Assembly (NCBI RefSeq): GCF_014189535.1
Contig: NZ_CP050308.1
Location: 1,488,001 to 1,552,000 of the forward strand
Direction: 5' to 3'
From: Rhizobium lusitanum
Lineage (GTDB): Bacteria > Pseudomonadota > Alphaproteobacteria > Rhizobiales > Rhizobiaceae
DNA length: 64,000 nt
Part shown: positions 49,189-59,779 of the stretch, piece after piece
How positions within the stretch are numbered: the stretch's first letter is position 1
Layout of the letters: each line of letters starts with the position of its first letter
Notes under the pieces: generated by a model
Seen by the model: only the letters and a program-made list of their open reading frames with translations
The model's database searches: none
Told to the model about the DNA's origin: nothing
Position numbers and translations under genes: made by a program

Positions 49189-51171
49189 ATGATCTCTCGC
49201 GAACAACACGACCGGATGGCGAATGCGATCCGTTTCCTTGCCATGGATGCTGTCGAGAAGGCCAATTCCGGTCATCCCGGTCTGCCGATGGGGATGGCTG
49301 ATGTCGCCACGGTTCTCTTTAGCAAATATCTGCGTTTCGATCCGAAGAACCCGCGCTGGCCTGACCGCGACCGCTTCGTTCTGTCGGCCGGCCACGGCTC
49401 CATGCTGCTTTATTCGGTTCTGTATCTGACCGGCTACCCGGACATGACGGTCGAGGAATTGACACGCTTCCGTCAGCTCGGCTCCAAGACCGCCGGCCAT
49501 CCTGAATATGGTCACGCCACAGGCATCGAAACCACCACCGGCCCTCTCGGCCAGGGCATTGCCAATGCCGTCGGCATGGCGATCGCCGAGCGCAAGCTGC
49601 GTGAGGAATTCGGCTCCGATCTGCAGGAACACCACACCTATGCCATGTGTGGCGACGGCTGCCTGATGGAAGGTATCAGCCATGAAGCCATCGCGCTCGC
49701 CGGCCACCTGAAGCTCAACAAGCTCATCCTGTTCTGGGACAACAACTCGATCACCATCGACGGTGCTGTTTCGCTCTCGGATTCGACCGACCAGGTTGCC
49801 CGCTTCAAGGCCGTTCACTGGAACACGATCGAAGTCGACGGCCACGACCAGGCTGCGATCGCTGCCGCCATCGAAGCCGCTCATAAGTCCGACCGCCCGA
49901 CGATGATCGCCTGCAAGACGATCATCGGCTTCGGCGCCCCGAACAAGCAGGGCACCCACAAGGTCCACGGCTCGCCGCTCGGCGCCGAGGAAATCGCCGC
50001 AACCCGCGTTGCGCTGAACTGGCCCTATGAGCCCTTCGTCATTCCGAACGACGTTCTTGCTGATTGGCGCACAGCTGGCGAACGCTCGGTTGGCACGCGC
50101 GAAGCCTGGGAAGGCCGCCTTGCCGCTACGGAAGCAGGCAAGAAGGGTGAATTCATTCGTCGCTTCGCCGGCGAACTGCCTGTTGGATTCGACGCCGCCA
50201 TCAGCGACTACAAGAAGAAGCTTGCCGAGACCAAGCCGACGCTTGCAACCCGCAAGGCATCGGAAGACGCGCTCGAAATCATCAACGGCTTCATTCCGGA
50301 AACGATCGGCGGCTCCGCCGACCTGACGCCGTCGAACAACACCAAGACCAGCCAGATGAAGTCGATCACCCCGACCGATTTCTCCGGCCGTTACATGCAC
50401 TGGGGCATTCGCGAGCATGGCATGGCAGCAGCCATGAACGGCATCACGCTGCATGGCGGCCTGATCCCCTATTCCGGCGGCTTCATGATCTTCTCGGATT
50501 ATTGCCGTCCGCCGCTGCGTCTGGCTGCCCTGATGGGTATCCGCGCCATCCACGTTCTGACGCATGATTCGATCGGCGTTGGTGAAGACGGCCCGACCCA
50601 TCAGCCGGTCGAACAAGTCGCCAGCCTGCGCGCCATTCCGAACTTCATGCTGTTCCGTCCGGCTGATGCTACCGAGACGGCGGAATGCTGGCAGATCGCG
50701 ATCAAGACGGCCAATCGTCCGTCGGGCCTCGCGCTCACCCGCCAGAACCTGCTCGCCGCGCGTACCGAATACAGCGAGAAGAACCTCTGCGAACTCGGCG
50801 CCTACACGCTGGCCGGCAATGCCGATGCCAAGGTGACTATCTTCGCTTCGGGTTCCGAAGTCGAACTCGCCGTTGCCGCCCGCACGGAACTTGAAGGCAA
50901 GGGCATTTCCACCCGCGTCGTTTCCGTTCCCTGCACGGAGCTGTTCTTCGAGCAGCCGGACGCCTACCGCAAGGAAGTGCTCGGCACCTCGCCGGTCAAG
51001 ATCGCCGTCGAAGCCGGTGTTCGCGAAGGCTGGGACGCATTCGTCGGTCCGGAAGGCGCCTTCATCGGCATGAAGAGCTTCGGCGCTTCTGCACCGTACA
51101 AGGACGTCTACAACCATTTCGGCATCACCAAGGAAGCGGTTGTCGCCGCTGCCGAGGCAAAGCTTTCCTGA
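49189..51171 (+). CDS. tkt: Transketolase
   Basis: Transketolase moves two-carbon units in the pentose phosphate pathway with thiamine diphosphate. The 660-residue protein has [32 protein letters not shown], the ThDP/metal motif [12 protein letters not shown], and [15 protein letters not shown] 49189 matches the family start ([20 protein letters not shown]). It is followed by gap, and together with pgk and fba forms a carbon-metabolism cluster. Confidence 0.97.
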   Translation: MISREQHDRMANAIRFLAMDAVEKANSGHPGLPMGMADVATVLFSKYLRFDPKNPRWPDRDRFVLSAGHGSMLLYSVLYLTGYPDMTVEELTRFRQLGSKTAGHPEYGHATGIETTTGPLGQGIANAVGMAIAERKLREEFGSDLQEHHTYAMCGDGCLMEGISHEAIALAGHLKLNKLILFWDNNSITIDGAVSLSDSTDQVARFKAVHWNTIEVDGHDQAAIAAAIEAAHKSDRPTMIACKTIIGFGAPNKQGTHKVHGSPLGAEEIAATRVALNWPYEPFVIPNDVLADWRTAGERSVGTREAWEGRLAATEAGKKGEFIRRFAGELPVGFDAAISDYKKKLAETKPTLATRKASEDALEIINGFIPETIGGSADLTPSNNTKTSQMKSITPTDFSGRYMHWGIREHGMAAAMNGITLHGGLIPYSGGFMIFSDYCRPPLRLAALMGIRAIHVLTHDSIGVGEDGPTHQPVEQVASLRAIPNFMLFRPADATETAECWQIAIKTANRPSGLALTRQNLLAARTEYSEKNLCELGAYTLAGNADAKVTIFASGSEVELAVAARTELEGKGISTRVVSVPCTELFFEQPDAYRKEVLGTSPVKIAVEAGVREGWDAFVGPEGAFIGMKSFGASAPYKDVYNHFGITKEAVVAAAEAKLS

Positions 51172-51234
51172 GGGCGCTGACAAGCGCTCTCATTTCCACT
51201 AGATAACCGCCCTGAGTAAACGGGAGTGAATTGA

Positions 51235-52245
51235 ATGACTGTAAAAGTTGCCATCAACGGTTTCGGCCGCATCGGCCGTAACGTTCTGCGCGCCATCGTC
51301 GAATCCGGCCGTACCGACATCGAAGTCGTTGCCATCAACGACCTCGGCCCGGTCGAGACCAATGCCCACCTTCTGCGCTACGACTCGATCCATGGCCGCT
51401 TCCCGGCCGAAGTGAAGGTCGAAGGCGACACGATCATCGTTGGCGGCGGCAAGCCGATCAAGGTCACGGCGATCAAGGATCCGGCGACCCTGCCGCATGC
51501 CGCACTCGGCGTCGACATCGCGATGGAATGCACCGGCATCTTCACGTCTCGTGACAAGGCTGCCGCACACCTGACGGCCGGCGCCAAGCGCGTCATCATT
51601 TCGGCTCCTGCTGACGGCGCCGACCTGACTGTCGTTTTCGGCGTCAACCACGACCAGCTCACCAAGGAGCACCTGGTCATCTCCAATGCGTCCTGCACCA
51701 CGAACTGCCTGGTGCCGGTCGTTAAGGTTCTCGACGACGCCGTCGGTATCGACCATGGCTTCATGACGACCATCCACTCCTACACCGGCGACCAGCCGAC
51801 GCTCGACACCATGCACAAGGACCTGTATCGCGCCCGCGCCGCAGCCCTGTCCATGATTCCGACCTCGACGGGCGCCGCAAAGGCCGTTGGTCTCGTTCTG
51901 CCGCACCTGAAGGGCAAGCTCGACGGCACGTCGATCCGCGTTCCGACCCCGAACGTCTCGGTTGTCGACTTCAAGTTCGTGGCCAAGAAGGCAACGACGG
52001 TCGGAGAAATCAACGAAGCCATCAAGGCTGCATCAAACGGCAAGCTGAAGGGCATCCTTGGCTACACCGACGAGCCGCTGGTTTCCCGCGACTTCAACCA
52101 TGACAGCCACTCGTCGATCTTCGCGACCGACCAGACCAAGGTCATGGAAGGCAACTTCGTGCGTATCCTCACCTGGTACGACAACGAATGGGGCTTCTCC
52201 AGCCGCATGTCCGACACGGCCGTCGCGTTTGCCAAGCTGATCTGA
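51235..52245 (+). CDS. gap: Glyceraldehyde-3-phosphate dehydrogenase
   Basis: Type I GAPDH oxidises glyceraldehyde-3-phosphate to 1,3-bisphosphoglycerate with NAD+. The 336-residue protein starts [20 protein letters not shown] and has the catalytic cysteine motif [18 protein letters not shown] lies before the ATG. It is 63 bases after tkt, and the next gene starts 2 bases after its stop. Confidence 0.97.
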   Translation: MTVKVAINGFGRIGRNVLRAIVESGRTDIEVVAINDLGPVETNAHLLRYDSIHGRFPAEVKVEGDTIIVGGGKPIKVTAIKDPATLPHAALGVDIAMECTGIFTSRDKAAAHLTAGAKRVIISAPADGADLTVVFGVNHDQLTKEHLVISNASCTTNCLVPVVKVLDDAVGIDHGFMTTIHSYTGDQPTLDTMHKDLYRARAAALSMIPTSTGAAKAVGLVLPHLKGKLDGTSIRVPTPNVSVVDFKFVAKKATTVGEINEAIKAASNGKLKGILGYTDEPLVSRDFNHDSHSSIFATDQTKVMEGNFVRILTWYDNEWGFSSRMSDTAVAFAKLI

Positions 52246-52247
52246 TC

Positions 52248-52832
52248 ATGGCCTTCCGCCCTCTCCTTCCGACGACAGTTCGCTGGCGTCCGCTGGAAGG
52301 AGACGGGCTGGAGCATCTGACGATCGCTCCCATCAATACTGCCACCGGCGCGGCCATTCGCGCCTGTGGCACCATTATCGGCGGCCGTGGCGGCTCGCCC
52401 TACGGCGTCTTCTACCGCATCGACTGCACAGCCGACTGGACCGTCCTCTCTTTCTCGGTCGAAACCACTGACGGCCGACGCCTCGCCCTTTTCTCGGACG
52501 GCAAGGGCCATTGGCAAACCGAAGACGGTCTTGCCCTGCCGCAATTCGACGGCTGCGTCGACATCGATCTCTATGGTTCCCCCTTCACCAACAGCCTGCC
52601 GATCCGGCGGCTAGAGCCGCTTCCAGAAGACGGGACAGTGAAGCTCTCGATGCTCTATATCCCCTTCGACAGCTTGGAGCCCGTGCGCGACGGCCAGCGC
52701 TACACCTGCATCACCCCGGAAAAGCTCTATCGCTACGCCGCCGAAGACAGGGTTTTCACCGTCGACCTACCCGTCGATGCGGACGGCCTGGTGATCGACT
52801 ATCCGATCTATTTCAAGCGCGTAGACCTTTGA
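52248..52832 (+). CDS. Putative glycolipid-binding protein (DUF1089)
   Basis: The 194-residue protein (RWRPLEGDGLEHLTIAP, YRIDCTADWTVLSFSV, DIDLYGSPFTNSLPIRRL) belongs to the Glycolipid_bind family, related to a mycobacterial trehalose-lipid binding fold. No signal peptide is seen. It begins 2 bases after gap and so is likely co-transcribed, but a role in glycolysis is not indicated. Confidence 0.82.
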   Translation: MAFRPLLPTTVRWRPLEGDGLEHLTIAPINTATGAAIRACGTIIGGRGGSPYGVFYRIDCTADWTVLSFSVETTDGRRLALFSDGKGHWQTEDGLALPQFDGCVDIDLYGSPFTNSLPIRRLEPLPEDGTVKLSMLYIPFDSLEPVRDGQRYTCITPEKLYRYAAEDRVFTVDLPVDADGLVIDYPIYFKRVDL

Positions 52833-53170
52833 GGCTCTGCGGATATCGCAGCCCGTGGCGCATGGCCCGCATTATTCCTCCAATCCGCCCAAATCTTTCC
52901 CCTTCCTGCCCTGCTATGGTCCAGATTTACCTATAAATTTTTGATAGGAATTCTCCCCAGGCATTCCGGAATCGATTCGTCGTTCTGGCGAAGCGCATCA
53001 CACCATGAAGTCGCAGTTATCGGAGCGGGTTTCGATCCTGACGCCCTCCCCGACAATATTTGTTTTACTAATTTCAAACTGCGCGACACCATGCTGAATG
53101 GTGGGGGGAGAATAACGATCGATCCGGGCTTTCAGCCCGAGCAGCGGCATGCGGGAAAGGGGAAGACCGA
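52833..53170. other. Gap before the antiporter gene
   Basis: This 338-base stretch contains an AT-rich segment (52925-52950, ACCTATAAATTTTTGATAGG) that may be the antiporter promoter or an imperfect hairpin (CCTATAAA/TTTGATAGG). I see no gene. Confidence 0.4.
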
Positions 53171-55000
53171 GTGGAGGCATTTTACGTCATCGTGCTGGTG
53201 TGCACGGTTCTGATCCTGATCGCGGCCTTCTCGAGCCTGCTTGCTTTCCGTTTCGGCGCGCCGTTACTGCTGCTCTTCCTGCTCATCGGCCTGCTGGCCG
53301 GCACGGATGGCCTCGGCATCGAATTCTCCAACAATTATCTTGCCTATATTCTCGGCTCCCTCGCCCTTGCCGTCATCCTCTTCGATTCGGGATATGGCAC
53401 GTCGATCCAGGCCTTCAAACTCGCGGCCGTGCCGGCCTTGACCATAGCGTCCCTCGGCGTCCTCGTGACGGCGGCGCTGTTCGGTCTTGCGGCCACCTGG
53501 CTTCTCGGTTTCACCTGGCTGCAAGGCTTGCTTCTTGGCTCGATCGTCGCCTCGACGGATGCGGCAGCCGTCTTCTTCCTGCTGCGCATCGGCGGCATCA
53601 ACATCCGTGACAAGGTGCGCTCCACGCTGGAGGTCGAATCCGGCACCAACGACCCGATGGCGATCTTCCTGACGCTGGCGCTCGTCGAAGTGCTGGCAAA
53701 CGGCGAAGGCTATCACGGCATCAATCTTACCATGCTTGCCACCTTCATCCAGCAGATGGGCCTCGGCGTCATTCTCGGCATGCTCGGCGGCATGATGATC
53801 GTGCTGATCGTCAGCCGGCTGGAGACCGACCGCGGCCTGACCCCGATCTTCGTGCTGGCACTCGCCCTCCTCGTCTTCTCCTTCACCGGTGCTGTCGGCG
53901 GCAGCGGCTTCCTCGCGGTCTATGTCGCCGGCATCTATGCCGGCAATCGCAAGATGCCGGCCTCGGCCTCGATCAAGCGCTTCCAGGACGGCATGACGTG
54001 GCTGGCGCAGATCATCATGTTCCTCGTTCTCGGCCTGCTCGCCACGCCGTCGCAATTTCCGGCAATCGCCATTCCCGCCGTGGCGCTGGCCCTCTTCCTG
54101 ATCTTCGTCGCCCGCCCGATCGCCGTCTGGCTCTGCCTGCTGCCCTTCGACTATACGCAGCGGGAGACCGGCTTCGTCGCCTGGGTTGGCCTGCGCGGCG
54201 CCGTCTCCATCCTGCTCGCCATCATGCCGATCCTCGGCAACCTCGAAGCCGGCCAAACCTATTTCAACGTCGCCTTCATCGTCGTGCTGGTGTCGCTGCT
54301 GCTCCAAGGCTGGACGATCAAGCCAATGGCGCGCCGGCTCGGCCTGATCGTGCCGCCGCGCATGGGAGCCGTCGACAAGGTCGAGGTCGACCTACCGGGC
54401 GCGGCCAATCATGAGCTGCTCTCCTACCGCGTCGTCAAGGACAGCCCGGTCCTGCGCGGCGAGCGCATTCCGCGCTGGGCCATGCCGTCGCTCGTCGTGC
54501 GCGACGGCAAATCGATGCGCTATCAATATGCCGGCCGCCTGAGGGAAAACGATCTCGTCTATCTCTTTGTCACCCCGAGTTATTCACGCCTCCTCGACCG
54601 TCTCTTTGCCAGCCGCGCGCCGGTCGATCCAGAAGACACCGATTTCTTCGGCGCCTTCTCGATCTCGCCGTTGCGACCGGCCGCCGACCTCGACGCAGCC
54701 TATGGGCCGGGGCTTCTGAGCGAGCAGGAAAAGGGGCTGACGATCGCCGAATTCATGCGCCAGCGCCTCGGTGGCAAAGCCGACTATGCCGACCGCGTCC
54801 GCCTCGGCCAGATCATCCTGATCGTCCGCGATCTCGACGAAAACGATCATATCCAGTCCGTCGGCATGTCGCTGGAGGCACTGGAACCGGCAACCGCCCT
54901 GCCGATTTTCGTCAATCTGCACGATATCCTGGACGGCATTCGCGGCTACCTGCGAAAGCGCCGGGAACGCGTCACAGGGGCTGGCAAAAACGACGCCTGA
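53171..55000 (+). CDS. CPA1-family K+/H+ antiporter (NhaP2/CvrA-like)
   Basis: The 609-residue protein has about 12-13 membrane segments (residues 1-395), including LFDSGYGTS and [12 protein letters not shown] with the ion-site Asp, then a TrkA-C domain ([20 protein letters not shown]) and a C-terminal CorC/HlyC-like domain. It should exchange K+ or Na+ for H+ and be gated by a nucleotide through TrkA-C. Start is GTG 53171, with GGGGAAG upstream. It lies between gap and pgk. Confidence 0.9.
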   Translation: MEAFYVIVLVCTVLILIAAFSSLLAFRFGAPLLLLFLLIGLLAGTDGLGIEFSNNYLAYILGSLALAVILFDSGYGTSIQAFKLAAVPALTIASLGVLVTAALFGLAATWLLGFTWLQGLLLGSIVASTDAAAVFFLLRIGGINIRDKVRSTLEVESGTNDPMAIFLTLALVEVLANGEGYHGINLTMLATFIQQMGLGVILGMLGGMMIVLIVSRLETDRGLTPIFVLALALLVFSFTGAVGGSGFLAVYVAGIYAGNRKMPASASIKRFQDGMTWLAQIIMFLVLGLLATPSQFPAIAIPAVALALFLIFVARPIAVWLCLLPFDYTQRETGFVAWVGLRGAVSILLAIMPILGNLEAGQTYFNVAFIVVLVSLLLQGWTIKPMARRLGLIVPPRMGAVDKVEVDLPGAANHELLSYRVVKDSPVLRGERIPRWAMPSLVVRDGKSMRYQYAGRLRENDLVYLFVTPSYSRLLDRLFASRAPVDPEDTDFFGAFSISPLRPAADLDAAYGPGLLSEQEKGLTIAEFMRQRLGGKADYADRVRLGQIILIVRDLDENDHIQSVGMSLEALEPATALPIFVNLHDILDGIRGYLRKRRERVTGAGKNDA

Positions 55001-55073
55001 CCGCCTTGCGTCTCCTATCATCCGTAGTATGGTCGGCGCACTTCACGGTACCAACAATATTGGATTCCTCCCT

Positions 55074-56276
55074 ATGGCAGCCTTCAAAACACTCGACAAT
55101 CTCACCGACATCACCGGCAAGCGCGTGCTCGTGCGCGTCGACCTCAATGTGCCGGTCAAGGACGGCAAGGTCACCGACGCGACCCGTATCGAGCGCGTCG
55201 CCCCGACGATCCTCGAATTGTCCGGCAAGGGCGCCAAGGTCATCCTGCTCGCCCATTTCGGCCGCCCGAAGGATGGCCCGTCGCCGGATCTGTCGCTGTC
55301 CCTGATCATCCCGGCGGTTGAGGAAGTGCTCGATCACGCTGTTCTGTTTGCCTCCGATTGCATCGGCACGCCGGCAACTGAGGCCGTTGCCAAGATGGGC
55401 AACGGCGACATCCTGCTGCTCGAGAACACCCGCTTCCACAAGGAAGAGGAAAAGAACGACGCGGCCTTCACCAAGGCGCTGGCCGCCAATGGCGATCTCT
55501 ACGTCAACGACGCCTTTTCGGCCGCCCACCGCGCCCACGCCTCGACCGAGGGTCTTGCCCACCTCCTGCCCGCCTATGCCGGCCGTACCATGCAGGGTGA
55601 ACTCACGGCACTGGAAAAGGGCCTCGGCAATCCGGTCCGCCCGGTCGTCGCCATCGTCGGCGGCGCCAAGGTCTCTTCCAAGATCGATCTCCTGAAGAAC
55701 CTGGTGCATAAGGTCGATGCGCTGGTGATCGGCGGCGGCATGGCCAACACCTTCCTCGCCGCCAACGGCATTGATGTCGGCAAGTCGCTCTGCGAGCATG
55801 ATCTCGCCGAAACCGCCAGAGAGATCATCGCGGAAGCCAAGGCCTCGAATTGCCAGATCGTCTTGCCGACGGACGGAGTCGTCGCTCGTGAGTTCAAGGC
55901 AGGTGCCGCCAACGAAGTGGTCGCGATCGATGCCATTCCGGCCGACGCCATGGTGCTCGATATCGGCCCGAAGTCTGTCGAAGCCGTGAAGAAAATCATC
56001 GAGGGGTCGACGACACTGGTCTGGAACGGCCCGCTCGGCGCCTTCGAAATCACCCCCTTCGACACCGCCACCGTAGCGGCCGCCCAATATGCGGCCGAAC
56101 GCACCAAAGCCGGCAAGCTGACCTCCGTTGCCGGCGGCGGCGATACCGTCTCCGCGCTGAACCATGCCGGCGTTGCCGACGATTTCACCTATGTTTCGAC
56201 GGCGGGCGGCGCCTTCCTCGAATGGATGGAAGGCAAGGTTCTGCCGGGCGTGGCCGTTCTTCAGGCCGCAAAGTAA
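55074..56276 (+). CDS. pgk: Phosphoglycerate kinase
   Basis: PGK transfers phosphate from 1,3-bisphosphoglycerate to ADP. The 400-residue protein has [44 protein letters not shown] and the C-terminal GGGDT. ATG 55074 is the family start. It ends in a strong terminator. Confidence 0.97.
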   Translation: MAAFKTLDNLTDITGKRVLVRVDLNVPVKDGKVTDATRIERVAPTILELSGKGAKVILLAHFGRPKDGPSPDLSLSLIIPAVEEVLDHAVLFASDCIGTPATEAVAKMGNGDILLLENTRFHKEEEKNDAAFTKALAANGDLYVNDAFSAAHRAHASTEGLAHLLPAYAGRTMQGELTALEKGLGNPVRPVVAIVGGAKVSSKIDLLKNLVHKVDALVIGGGMANTFLAANGIDVGKSLCEHDLAETAREIIAEAKASNCQIVLPTDGVVAREFKAGAANEVVAIDAIPADAMVLDIGPKSVEAVKKIIEGSTTLVWNGPLGAFEITPFDTATVAAAQYAAERTKAGKLTSVAGGGDTVSALNHAGVADDFTYVSTAGGAFLEWMEGKVLPGVAVLQAAK

Positions 56277-56300
56277 GCAGCAGCATTTGACGATAAGAAG

Positions 56301-56330
56301 AGCCGCGAAAGCCAAAACTTTCGCGGCTTT
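56301..56330 (+). terminator. Rho-independent terminator of pgk
   Basis: Stem AGCCGCGAAAG/CTTTCGCGGCT with loop CCAAAA followed by TT; 24 bases after the pgk stop. Confidence 0.88.
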
Positions 56331-56359
56331 CCACAAGATGGTAGGATCACCACACAAAC

Positions 56360-56393
56360 TTTCAAACGTTTGAAATCAATTCAATCGTTTCAA
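56360..56393. promoter_or_regulatory. Tandem palindromic operator upstream of fba
   Basis: A perfect 16-bp palindrome TTTCAAACGTTTGAAA (56360-56375) is followed 19 bp centre to centre by TTCAATCGTTTCAA (56380-56393). Both have the central CG and dyad of LacI-type operators. They lie about 95-130 bases before fba, in a place suited to repress or activate it. Confidence 0.6.
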
Positions 56394-56487
56394 TAGCTTA
56401 GCTGAGCATTTCCCTCCTTATATACTTCTGTTATCGCCGACCTATATTGATCTCGTCGCCGACAGAAAACGCCTTGGAGAACGAAAA

Positions 56488-57510
56488 ATGAGCGAAAGAC
56501 TTGAAGACATTGCCGTAAAGATGGTTGCCGATGGCAAGGGCCTCTTGGCGGCTGACGAATCCACCGCCACGAACAAGAAGCGCTTCGACACCATCGCTCT
56601 CGTTTCTACCGAGGAGAGCCGCCGCGACTATCGCGAAATGCTCTTCCGCTCCGACGATGCGATGAAGAAATACATCTCCGGCGTCATTCTCTATGAGGAA
56701 ACCCTCTTCCAGAAGGCTGCCAACGGCACGCCCTTCGTCGACATCATCAGGACCGCCGGCGGTATTCCCGGCATCAAGGTCGATACCGGCGCCAAGCCGC
56801 TGGCCGGCTTCCCGGGCGAAACCGTCACCGAGGGCCTCGATGGTCTCGCCGACCGCCTGGCGAAATATTATGACGCCGGCGCCCGCTTCGCCAAGTGGCG
56901 CGGCGTGATCTCCATTTCCGATACGCTGCCGACCTACGGCGCGATCAAGGCCAACGCCCACGCGCTCGCCCGCTACGCCGCCCTTTGCCAGCAGGCGAAG
57001 ATCGTGCCGATCGTCGAGCCGGAAGTGCTGATGGATGGCGTTCCGGGCACGCATGATCTCGACCGCAGCGAGGAAGTTACCCGCCGGACGCTGCAGATCG
57101 TCTTCCAGGAACTCGCCGACGCCCGCGTCAGCCTCGAAGGCATGATCCTGAAGCCAAGTATGGTCATCGATGGCAAAAAGCTGCGCAAGGCATCGGTCGA
57201 GCAGGTTGCCGAACGCACCGTCAAGGTGCTGAAGGAAACCGTTCCTTCCGCCGTTCCGGGCATCGCCTTCCTCTCCGGCGGTCAGACGTCGGAAGAAGCA
57301 ACCGCGCATCTCTCCGCCATCAATGGCTACGACCTGCCCTGGGACGTCACCTTCTCCTACGGCCGCGCCCTGCAGGACGCAGCGCTGAAGGCATGGGATG
57401 GCAAGCCCGAAAACGTCGCCGCCGGCCAGCGCGCCTTCACCCACCGCGCCGAGATGAACTACCTCGCCGCCAAGGGCAGCTGGACCAAGAACAGCGAAAA
57501 GGCTGCTTGA
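56488..57510 (+). CDS. fba: Fructose-bisphosphate aldolase class I
   Basis: This aldolase cleaves fructose-1,6-bisphosphate through a Schiff base. The 340-residue protein has KGLLAADESTATNKKRF, FAKWRGVI, the Schiff-base lysine EGMILKPSMV and FLSGGQTSEEAT, all class I features; it needs no metal. It follows pgk with its own candidate operator and terminator, so it is likely a separate, regulated unit. Confidence 0.95.
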   Translation: MSERLEDIAVKMVADGKGLLAADESTATNKKRFDTIALVSTEESRRDYREMLFRSDDAMKKYISGVILYEETLFQKAANGTPFVDIIRTAGGIPGIKVDTGAKPLAGFPGETVTEGLDGLADRLAKYYDAGARFAKWRGVISISDTLPTYGAIKANAHALARYAALCQQAKIVPIVEPEVLMDGVPGTHDLDRSEEVTRRTLQIVFQELADARVSLEGMILKPSMVIDGKKLRKASVEQVAERTVKVLKETVPSAVPGIAFLSGGQTSEEATAHLSAINGYDLPWDVTFSYGRALQDAALKAWDGKPENVAAGQRAFTHRAEMNYLAAKGSWTKNSEKAA

Positions 57511-57524
57511 TTTCAGCAGATAGC

Positions 57525-57538
57525 TTGAAACGATTGAA
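57525..57538. promoter_or_regulatory. Third copy of the fba operator-like sequence
   Basis: TTGAAACGATTGAA is the exact reverse complement of 56380-56393. It lies 15 bases after the fba stop and ends where the terminator stem begins. Confidence 0.5.
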
Positions 57539-57576
57539 AGCCCTGATCGCGATGCGGTCAGGGCTTTTTGCTTTTA
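57539..57576 (+). terminator. Rho-independent terminator of fba
   Basis: Stem AGCCCTGA/TCAGGGCT followed by TTTTTGCTTTT. Confidence 0.88.
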
Positions 57577-57640
57577 TGCAGGGACATCGCTTGGAAATGC
57601 TCTCATCCGGCCCACAGCGGTCATCGCCACCCAATTCCTC

Positions 57641-58450
57641 CTAGGTGGTCGGCAGCATTCCACCGTCGAGCCTCAGATTGACGCCGGTTATGTATGCGGC
57701 TCGCGGACTGGCGAGAAACGAAACAGCATCAGCTATCTCCTCAAGAGTTCCCACGCGACCAACCGGGACTTGGGCGAACAGAGGTAGCACGGCTTGTTCG
57801 ATCACCCCCCACGGCGCGTCTTGTGCAAGCCCCTGCTCCACGGCAACTTCGCGAAACCAGGCGTCCAGCCTGTCGCTGTGTATCGTGCCGGGCGATACGG
57901 TATTCACTGTGACACCGTCGGCCGCGACCGCTTTCGCCATAGAGACCGTCATTGCGTTCATGGCGGCCTTGCAAGCGGAGTAGTCTGGCCGGGAGGCTGG
58001 CGGCATCAAACCGGCCAGGCTCGAAATGTTGACGACCCGTCCCCACTTGGCATGACGCATTCTCGGTAGCAGCAGGGTTATTACCCTCACGGCAGCGAGA
58101 ACGTTGCGGTCATAGGCCGACGCCCATGAAGCTGGCCGGCTGCTCGTCCAGTCCTCCACCTCACCTGAACCGCCGGCATTGTTGATCACGATGTGTATCG
58201 GACCGGCAAGCGCTTGTGCCTCGTTGACGAGCCGCCGCACATCATCATCAATTGTGAGGTCTCCGAGAACGGCATGGGCGCGCCCTCCTTCGGCGATGAT
58301 GTCATAGGCGACCCGCTCCGTCTGCACCCTGTCGCGACCGTGGACAACGACGACCACCTTCTCACGAGCAAGTCCTCTGGCGATCGCTTCTCCTATGCCC
58401 TTGCTACTCCCGGTGACGAGCGCTGTCTTCCCGTCCAGTTTCAAGTCCAT
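57641..58450 (-). CDS. SDR-family oxidoreductase
   Basis: The 269-residue protein has ALVTGSSKGIGEAIARGL, NNAGGSGE, catalytic Ser (ISSLAG) and YSACK. It resembles 3-oxoacyl-ACP reductase-like SDRs of secondary metabolism. ATG 58450 was chosen because the 20 upstream residues lack similarity. It is divergent from the HxlR gene, whose start is 48 bases away, so that regulator probably controls it. Confidence 0.88.
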   Translation of the reverse strand: MDLKLDGKTALVTGSSKGIGEAIARGLAREKVVVVVHGRDRVQTERVAYDIIAEGGRAHAVLGDLTIDDDVRRLVNEAQALAGPIHIVINNAGGSGEVEDWTSSRPASWASAYDRNVLAAVRVITLLLPRMRHAKWGRVVNISSLAGLMPPASRPDYSACKAAMNAMTVSMAKAVAADGVTVNTVSPGTIHSDRLDAWFREVAVEQGLAQDAPWGVIEQAVLPLFAQVPVGRVGTLEEIADAVSFLASPRAAYITGVNLRLDGGMLPTT

Positions 58451-58497
58451 GGCGTGGTACCTATCTTGAAGGCGATACCTCACAAAAGAACAGAACG

Positions 58498-58869
58498 ATG
58501 ATCGACACAATTACGCACTTTAAAGTGCCTGTAGACCGCGAAGAGCGGTCAGTATGCCTTGGCCCGGATGGGTCCGTGGCGCATGTCACCAGGATGCTTC
58601 GGATGATCAGCGGACGCTGGAAGCTTCCAATCCTGTTCCGTCTCTTCGCTGAGCCATCGATGCGGACCTCGCAGTTGAAGCGCGATATGCCGGGCATTTC
58701 GCAGAAGATGCTGACGCAGCATCTGCGAGAGCTTGAGAATGACGAACTTGTCGCAAGACGGGACTTCGGTGAGCAGCCGCCACATGTGGCGTATGCGCTG
58801 ACCAATTCGGGTCGAGACCTTATGCCGGTCTTGATGGCGGCAAGGGAGTTTTCACGGCGCCATCTCTAA
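58498..58869 (+). CDS. HxlR-family transcriptional regulator
   Basis: The 123-residue protein has the HxlR winged helix (ISGRWKLPILFRLF, LKRDMPGISQKMLTQHLREL). HxlR regulators often sense redox or electrophiles through Cys; one Cys (VCLGPDG) precedes the winged helix. Divergent with the SDR. Confidence 0.88.
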   Translation: MIDTITHFKVPVDREERSVCLGPDGSVAHVTRMLRMISGRWKLPILFRLFAEPSMRTSQLKRDMPGISQKMLTQHLRELENDELVARRDFGEQPPHVAYALTNSGRDLMPVLMAAREFSRRHL

Positions 58870-58977
58870 AAAGCGCACGTGGTCGCGTCGTATGACCGCC
58901 GTTGGCACGATCCTGCCATTGTCAAATTCGCTTTCGGCCCGCTGGGCAGCCCGGCTTGTGCGCCTCAGTTCGCGCTT

Positions 58978-59075
58978 AGAGCATTTCCGCTTTTCTTCGA
59001 ATCGCGAAAACGCTCTATCTTCTTGTTTGTTCGCATTCCAGACGGAAAACCGCTGCGCACTTTTCCTGGAAGTTC
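58978..59075. repeat. Rhizobial intergenic palindromic element
   Basis: TAGAGC (58978) and GCTCTA (59012) bound an inverted repeat with GCGGAAAT/ATTTCCGC-like arms and an AATCGCGAAAA core. It continues into GACGGAAAACCGCTGCGCAC (59041-59060), whose complement recurs at 62750-62769. Confidence 0.65.
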
Positions 59076-59094
59076 TCTAGCCGGCGGTATCGGT

Positions 59095-59331
59095 TCAGAG
59101 CCTGCGAGCTTCCAGACGCCGCTTGTCGCGCTCGACATATTCGGAGCCCAGCTTTGTCAAACTGAATTGTCGTTTCTGAAATTCCCCACGGATCAAGATG
59201 AAGCCTTGCTCTTCAGCTTCGCTCAGTGTCTTCAGGCTTGTGCCTTTGGGGGGAGACTGCCAATCCACGCCAACGGCGCTGTGCAGCAATACCATTATCT
59301 TGATAATTTCGTTTCTCCATGGCTGCTGCAT
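59095..59331 (-). CDS. Possible small winged-helix-like protein
   Basis: This 78-residue frame starts MQQPWRNEIIKIMVLLHSAV and has a C-terminal half (SEAEEQGFILIRGEFQKRQF, SLTKLGSEYVERDK) that looks like a winged-helix recognition helix and wing. No clear ribosome site was found. It could be a remnant of a longer regulator or a genuine small protein. Confidence 0.4.
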   Translation of the reverse strand: MQQPWRNEIIKIMVLLHSAVGVDWQSPPKGTSLKTLSEAEEQGFILIRGEFQKRQFSLTKLGSEYVERDKRRLEARRL

Positions 59332-59779
59332 ACAGCCGCGCCGCGTCGTTTCACCAATCCGGTTCCGCTTTCCTGACTTGGCACCATCCAGGAGAACCTC
59401 ATTGATTTAAAATGATTATTTTTGGTCAACCCGAGGTTTCGCAAAAGCTATTGTATAAAAGCTCCAATAAGCTTGGTCAATTCAGTCGCTCCGTCTCGAT
59501 CGGTTTGCTCGTTCCTGCTGATTGGGCAGAAAAAACGCGCAAGGATCGCATCGGTTCTCGCCATTGGACGATACCAACCGCACTTCCGGCGCGAAGCCGC
59601 CACTGACCGATGCTCACGAACGGCAAGCAGACTGGTGGCGTTTGCTACATAATTCCGCATAAGCCTCTCCAGCCACTTACCTGGAGGTTGAAGTTGTCAC
59701 CAGCACAAGTTCTAGCTTCCAGCCACAGACATCCAGCGGCTAAATCCTGCAAACCTATCCGAACTGGCAGGAGCCACCC

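Larger units (their letters stand above)
58870..59779. other. Repeat-rich gap of about 910 bases
   Basis: Between the HxlR and phzF-like genes I see one rhizobial palindromic element (58978-59075), one possible small gene (59095-59331) and an AT-rich part (59390-59470). Several plus-strand frames of 60-160 codons lack ribosome sites or family features. Confidence 0.5.

Noticed and set aside
49060..51183. 707-codon open frame on the minus strand opposite tkt
   Set aside because: Same cause; tkt is unmistakable on the plus strand and the antisense product is low in hydrophobic and rich in Arg/Gly/Asp residues typical of such shadows.
52941..53213. 90-codon frame before the antiporter
   Set aside because: It overlaps the antiporter start in another frame and has no ribosome site.
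53264..54307. 347-codon minus-strand frame opposite the antiporter
   Set aside because: Extremely acidic and Gln-rich composition is the reverse complement of hydrophobic codons; not a gene.
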